From contig SUZL01000002.1 of assembly GCA_015059925.1 (NCBI GenBank), forward strand, positions 1 to 64,000: a DNA stretch of 64,000 nucleotides, in the 5' to 3' direction. Of the stretch, positions 60,556-64,000 are shown one piece after another. This stretch comes from Rikenellaceae bacterium. Lineage in GTDB: Bacteria > Bacteroidota > Bacteroidia > Bacteroidales > Rikenellaceae. A program made the translations under genes and the position numbers. The notes beneath the pieces were generated by a model, which was given only the letters and a program-made list of their open reading frames with translations, did not search any database and was not told the DNA's origin. Numbering within the stretch: position 1 is the first letter of the stretch; each line of letters begins with the position of its first letter.

Positions 60556-61686
60556 ATGAGTGGACTGAGAAAAATTGTTGATAATGTAAAGCCCACTTTC
60601 TCGGAGGGTGGTAAGCTTGGTTTCCTTGCATCGTTGTTTGATGCTATCGAGACATTCCTTTTTGTCCCCAATACAACTACAAAGAAGGGCGCTCACGTTC
60701 GCGACGCGATCGATATGAAGCGTACGATGTTCTTCGTAGTATTGGCTCTGATCCCCGCTTTCCTGTTCGGTTGCTACAACACCGGTTCGCAGGTAGGTCT
60801 GGAGGGCTTCGCAGCTTTGATGTATGGTCTGGTTCGCGTGTTGCCTATGCTGGCCGTATCGTACGTTGTAGGTTTGGGTATTGAGGTTATCTATGCACAG
60901 ATCCGTAAGGAGGAGGTTGCCGAGGGTTACTTCGTAACCGGTTTCCTTATCCCGATGATTATGCCCGTCAGCACTCCGCTGTGGATGGTTGCTCTGGGTG
61001 TAGCGTTCGCCGTTATCTTCGGTAAGGAGGTATTCGGTGGTACGGGTATGAACGTATTTAACCCCGCACTCGTAGCTCGTGCATTCGTATTCTTCGCCTT
61101 CACGCCGCAGATGTCGGGTGAGAAGGTATGGTACTCGGATTGGACTATGATGGGCGCTCAGGTTGATGGCGTATCGGGTGCTACGGCTCTCGAGCAGTTG
61201 GCAACTACGGGCCAGATGCAGTGGAGCGTGATGGATGCCTTCCTCGGCTTCATCCCCGGTTCGTTCGGTGAGACCTCTACGCTCTGCATCCTTCTGGGTG
61301 GCGCACTTCTGCTCTACACCGGCATCGCTTCTTGGCGTACTATGCTTAGCGTATTTGTAGGTGGTTTGGCTATGGGTTACCTGTTCCAGGCAGTTGGTCT
61401 TACGGAGTATCCCGCTTACTATCACCTGCTGGTTGGTGGTTTCGCGTTCGGTGCTGTGTTTATGGCAACCGACCCCGTTACCTCGGCTCAGACCAATATG
61501 GGTAAGTATATCGTAGGCTTTATGACAGGTGCGTTGGCCGTTCTGGTTCGCGTGGTGAACCCCGCATACCCCGAGGGTATGATGCTCGCCATCCTGTTTA
61601 TGAATGCTCTGGCTCCCACGGTTGATTACTTCGTTGTGGAGGCTAACATCAATCGTCGTAAGAATCGTGTAAAGACTGTAAAATAA
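60556..61686 (+). CDS. nqrB: Na+-NQR subunit B
   Basis: Membrane subunit with about ten helices that forms much of the sodium path and carries covalent FMN and riboflavin. 376 residues from the ATG at 60556. The FMN-attachment motif SGATAL is visible in VDGVSGATALEQLA, and GKEVFGGTGMNVFNPALVARAF is typical. Begins 2 bp after nqrA. Confidence 0.97.
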   Translation: MSGLRKIVDNVKPTFSEGGKLGFLASLFDAIETFLFVPNTTTKKGAHVRDAIDMKRTMFFVVLALIPAFLFGCYNTGSQVGLEGFAALMYGLVRVLPMLAVSYVVGLGIEVIYAQIRKEEVAEGYFVTGFLIPMIMPVSTPLWMVALGVAFAVIFGKEVFGGTGMNVFNPALVARAFVFFAFTPQMSGEKVWYSDWTMMGAQVDGVSGATALEQLATTGQMQWSVMDAFLGFIPGSFGETSTLCILLGGALLLYTGIASWRTMLSVFVGGLAMGYLFQAVGLTEYPAYYHLLVGGFAFGAVFMATDPVTSAQTNMGKYIVGFMTGALAVLVRVVNPAYPEGMMLAILFMNALAPTVDYFVVEANINRRKNRVKTVK

Positions 61687-61695
61687 CGAGAGAGT

Positions 61696-62385
61696 ATGGC
61701 AAAATTTAATGTAAATAGCAACGCATATATCATCATCTACTCGGTAGTTATGGTGGTAGTAGTAGCTGTTCTGTTGTCTGTGACTTCGCTCTCGTTGCAA
61801 AGTCGTCAGAACGAGAATATGCTCAACGAGAAGCGTCAGCAGATCGTTAAGGCTCTGGGTGAGAATCCCGAGACTGCTGCTTATGGCGATGTTGTGGCTG
61901 AGGCTGCAATGCTCGACAAGAGCGGTAATAAGATAGAAGGTAAGACCGACGCCGACATCTTCAACGCGCTGGGCGATTTGACTGCATCGTTCGAGGCAGG
62001 CGAGTTCCCCGTGTTCAAGGCTGCTAACGGCTGTGTCGTAATCCCCGTTTACGGTGCTGGTCTGTGGGGTCCCATCTGGGGCTACATCGCACTTGAGCCC
62101 GATATGAGTACCGTTAAGGGTATCGTAATGGACCACTCGGGCGAGACTCCCGGTCTGGGTGCAGAGATCACCACCGACAAGGTGCAGTCATCGTTCGTAG
62201 GCAAGACCATCTTCGAGGGTACGGAGTTCGTATCGGTATCGATGCGCAAGGGTGGTGCGACCAACAACCACGAGGTTGATGCAATCTCGGGTGGCACAAA
62301 GACTTGCGACGGTGTGAACGAGATGCTCAAGAGTGGCATCGAGGGTTACCTTCCTTATTTGAACGCTAATAAGTCTAACAAATAA
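61696..62385 (+). CDS. nqrC: Na+-NQR subunit C
   Basis: FMN-carrying subunit, 229 residues: one N-terminal membrane anchor (about 10-30) and a periplasmic FMN-binding domain. The flavinylation motif reads SGGTKT (canonical SGATxT), so the Ala is Gly here but the acceptor Thr is kept. GLWGPIWGYIALEPD and HSGETPGLGAEI are conserved. Begins 9 bp after nqrB. The flavin transferase ApbE is not in this window. Confidence 0.96.
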   Translation: MAKFNVNSNAYIIIYSVVMVVVVAVLLSVTSLSLQSRQNENMLNEKRQQIVKALGENPETAAYGDVVAEAAMLDKSGNKIEGKTDADIFNALGDLTASFEAGEFPVFKAANGCVVIPVYGAGLWGPIWGYIALEPDMSTVKGIVMDHSGETPGLGAEITTDKVQSSFVGKTIFEGTEFVSVSMRKGGATNNHEVDAISGGTKTCDGVNEMLKSGIEGYLPYLNANKSNK

Positions 62386-62399
62386 AATCAAGCGGAACT

Positions 62400-63023
62400 A
62401 TGAGTAATTTGAAAAATTTAACTGGACCGCTGAGTTCAAACAACCCTGTTATCGTTCAGATTCTGGGTATTTGTTCGGCTTTGGCGGTAACCGTAAAGAT
62501 GGAGCCCGCATTCGTGATGGGCGTATCGGTTATGGTCGTTACGGCGTTCGCTAACTTGGTGATGTCGCTTTTGCGTAATGGTATCCCCTCGCGCATCCGA
62601 ATCATCGTTCAGTTGGTTGTAATCGCTGCGTTGGTAATCATTGTGGATCAGGTCCTCAAGGCATTTGTTTACGATGTGTCGAAGCAGTTGTCGGTATATG
62701 TGGGTCTGATCATCACCAACTGTATCATTATGGGTCGTGTGGAGGCCTATGCTTTGGGTAACAAACCTCTGGATTCGTTCCTCGATGGTATCGGCAACGG
62801 TCTGGGTTATGCTGCAATCCTTCTGATCGTGGCATTCTTCCGCGAGTTGTTCGGTTCGGGTACCCTGTTCGGCATTCAGATTATCCCTCAGAGCTGGTAT
62901 ATCGCCAACGGCGGTTTCTACTCTAACGTGGGTATTATGCTCTTCCCGCCTATGGCTCTTATTATTGTAGGTGTAATCATCTGGATTCACCGTTCGTTTA
63001 ACAAGGATTTGCAGGAAAAATAG
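62400..63023 (+). CDS. nqrD: Na+-NQR subunit D
   Basis: Six-helix membrane subunit, 207 residues. ITNCIIMGRVEAYA carries the conserved cysteine that with NqrE holds the intramembrane iron centre. Starts 14 bp after nqrC; paralogous to nqrE. Confidence 0.97.
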   Translation: MSNLKNLTGPLSSNNPVIVQILGICSALAVTVKMEPAFVMGVSVMVVTAFANLVMSLLRNGIPSRIRIIVQLVVIAALVIIVDQVLKAFVYDVSKQLSVYVGLIITNCIIMGRVEAYALGNKPLDSFLDGIGNGLGYAAILLIVAFFRELFGSGTLFGIQIIPQSWYIANGGFYSNVGIMLFPPMALIIVGVIIWIHRSFNKDLQEK

Positions 63024-63028
63024 GAGGT
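63022..63028 (+). promoter_or_regulatory. Strong Shine-Dalgarno of nqrE
   Basis: AGGAGGT overlapping the nqrD stop, five bases before the nqrE ATG. Such strong sites are rare elsewhere in this window. Confidence 0.6.
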
Positions 63029-63033
63029 AGAAT

Positions 63034-63642
63034 ATGGAAACTTTGAATCTTTTTATTCGTTCGATCTTTATCGACAATATGGTATTCGCCTTCTTCTTCG
63101 GTATGTGTTCTTACATTGCCGTGTCGAAGAGTGTGAAGACCGCTATGGGTTTGGGTGCTGCCGTTGTATTCGTTATGACGATGACCGTGCCCTTGAACTA
63201 CCTCTTGAATGAGTATGTACTTGCCCCCAACGCTCTGGTCGAGGGCGTTGATCTGAGCTTTTTGACCTTCATCGTCTTCATCGCCGTTATCGCATCGTTC
63301 GTGCAGTTGGTGGAGATGGTCGTTGAGAAGTTCTCGCCTTCGCTCTACAACCAGCTCGGTATCTTCCTGCCGCTGATTGCCGTTAACTGTGCAATTATGG
63401 GTGGTTCGCTCTTTATGCAGCAGAAGGTCGTATCGGGTGAGATCGATGGTCTGTGGCAGAGCATCGTCTATGGTCTGGGCTCGGGTATTGGCTGGTGGTT
63501 GGCAATCGTAATGATGGCTGCTATTCGCGAGCGTCTGCAGTACTCTCACATTCCCGCAGCCCTGAAAGGCCCGGGTATCGCATTCATCATCACCGGTTTG
63601 ATGGGTATCGCGTTTATGATCTTCTCAGGTATTAAGTTGTAA
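63034..63642 (+). CDS. nqrE: Na+-NQR subunit E
   Basis: Six-helix membrane subunit, 202 residues, with AVNCAIMGGSLFM carrying the conserved cysteine matching that of NqrD. Starts 10 bp after nqrD behind a strong Shine-Dalgarno sequence. Confidence 0.97.
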   Translation: METLNLFIRSIFIDNMVFAFFFGMCSYIAVSKSVKTAMGLGAAVVFVMTMTVPLNYLLNEYVLAPNALVEGVDLSFLTFIVFIAVIASFVQLVEMVVEKFSPSLYNQLGIFLPLIAVNCAIMGGSLFMQQKVVSGEIDGLWQSIVYGLGSGIGWWLAIVMMAAIRERLQYSHIPAALKGPGIAFIITGLMGIAFMIFSGIKL

Positions 63643-63662
63643 CCTTTAATAAGAGATAAGAA

Positions 63663-64000
63663 ATGGATATTTTAACAATTGTAGTTGCGATAGTTGCCTT
63701 TCTTGTGGTAACACTGCTTTTGGTAGCGTTGCTTCTCTTTGCGAAGGCTAAGCTGACATCATCAGGTGATGTTACTATCGACATTAACGACGGCAACAAG
63801 GTGTTGACCGTTTCGGCCGGCTCTACGCTTCTCAATACGCTCACCTCGCAGGGCATCTTCCTGCCTTCGGCGTGTGGTGGTAAGGGTGCTTGCGGTCAGT
63901 GCAAGTGCCAGGTATTGGAGGGCGGTGGCGAGATTCTTCCCACCGAGACCGGTTTCTTCAACCGCAAGCAGATTCAGCAGAAGTGGCGTCTGGGTTGCCA
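63663..64000 (+). CDS. nqrF: Na+-NQR subunit F, N-terminal part
   Basis: NADH-oxidising subunit; only the first 112 codons are inside the window, the gene runs off the right edge. A membrane anchor (about 3-27) is followed by a 2Fe-2S ferredoxin domain with C71, C77, C80 and C112 (ACGGKGACGQCKC and RLGC) all visible. The FAD/NADH domain lies outside. Starts 20 bp after nqrE. Confidence 0.96.
   Translation, partial: MDILTIVVAIVAFLVVTLLLVALLLFAKAKLTSSGDVTIDINDGNKVLTVSAGSTLLNTLTSQGIFLPSACGGKGACGQCKCQVLEGGGEILPTETGFFNRKQIQQKWRLGC

Noticed and set aside
60550..62136. 528-codon open frame on the minus strand across nqrB and nqrC
   Set aside because: Antisense to clear nqr genes, composition of a shadow frame (many His, Thr, Gln), no motif.
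1..64000. CRISPR array, insertion sequence, prophage or integrative element
   Set aside because: No regularly spaced repeats, transposase, integrase or terminal repeats were seen; the tRNA-Gln has no attachment-site duplication or integrase next to it.

Overview
The window looks like a chromosomal segment of a gut-type Bacteroidales bacterium, most likely Rikenellaceae/Alistipes or a close relative. This rests on several things seen here: many starts preceded by the Bacteroidetes -7 element TAnnTTTG (one with a perfect TTTG-N19-TATTTTTG), few Shine-Dalgarno sequences, many lipoprotein signals, a long-form NusB, Bacteroidetes-specific families (DUF4491, DUF2795, DUF4251-like, DUF1573) and a sodium-pumping NADH:quinone reductase operon. 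The genus is an inference. There is no phage, insertion sequence, CRISPR array or integrative element; gene density is high and most genes are housekeeping or surface metabolism.

Layout. 0.3-5.5 kb (+): a redox operon made of a NapH/NapG-like fused polyferredoxin, a Tat-type lipoprotein aldo/keto reductase with a ferredoxin tail, a DUF1893 protein and a small lipoprotein, followed by an exported superoxide dismutase and an ECF transporter S component. 5.6-10.4 kb (-): a methionine operon metY-metX-hom ending in a glycoside-hydrolase-like lipoprotein, with a structured 360-bp control region. 10.7-15.6 kb: an MBL-fold lipoprotein, a small lipoprotein, ffh, DUF4491, a GDPD lipoprotein and a MazG-like protein. 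15.7-19.8 kb (+): a tight operon of GH127 beta-L-arabinofuranosidase, FlK-like thioesterase and two-domain SGNH esterase. tRNA-Gln(TTG) follows, then two tandem GNAT acetyltransferases with a C1B aminopeptidase. 22.6-26.2 kb: lipoprotein, MBL hydrolase, an AbrB-like regulator coupled to a membrane acyltransferase, and DUF2795.

26.4-31.6 kb: FAD oxidoreductase, a degenerate methyltransferase-like protein and a cob(I)alamin adenosyltransferase (-); TSCPD protein, thioesterase, AraC regulator and thioredoxin-fold protein (+); yajC (-). 31.7-35.0 kb: DUF1573 and nusB (-), then an HprK-like kinase, an S26-type peptidase and ispF (+). 35.1-50.8 kb (-): two DUF4251-like proteins, uvrA, TauE/SafE permease, GT90 glycosyltransferase, methyltransferase, CvfB-like protein, an AddAB-type helicase-nuclease pair and two M23 peptidases. 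50.9-56.0 kb (+): alaS, gpmI and an MBL hydrolase. 56.0-59.0 kb (-): CatA-like acetyltransferase, 2-hydroxyacid dehydrogenase, tcdA and a small TatD-like protein. 59.2-64.0 kb (+): nqrABCDEF, with nqrF running off the right edge.

The strongest leads for something undescribed are: the membrane-to-periplasm iron-sulfur chain at 0.3-4.2 kb, with a Tat-like motif in the middle of one protein; the orphan HprK-like kinase/S26 peptidase couple at 33.2-34.6 kb; the AbrB/acyltransferase operon with a perfect 16-bp palindrome at its start; and the nested inverted repeats in front of metY. All assignments come from reading the sequence; no database search was run.
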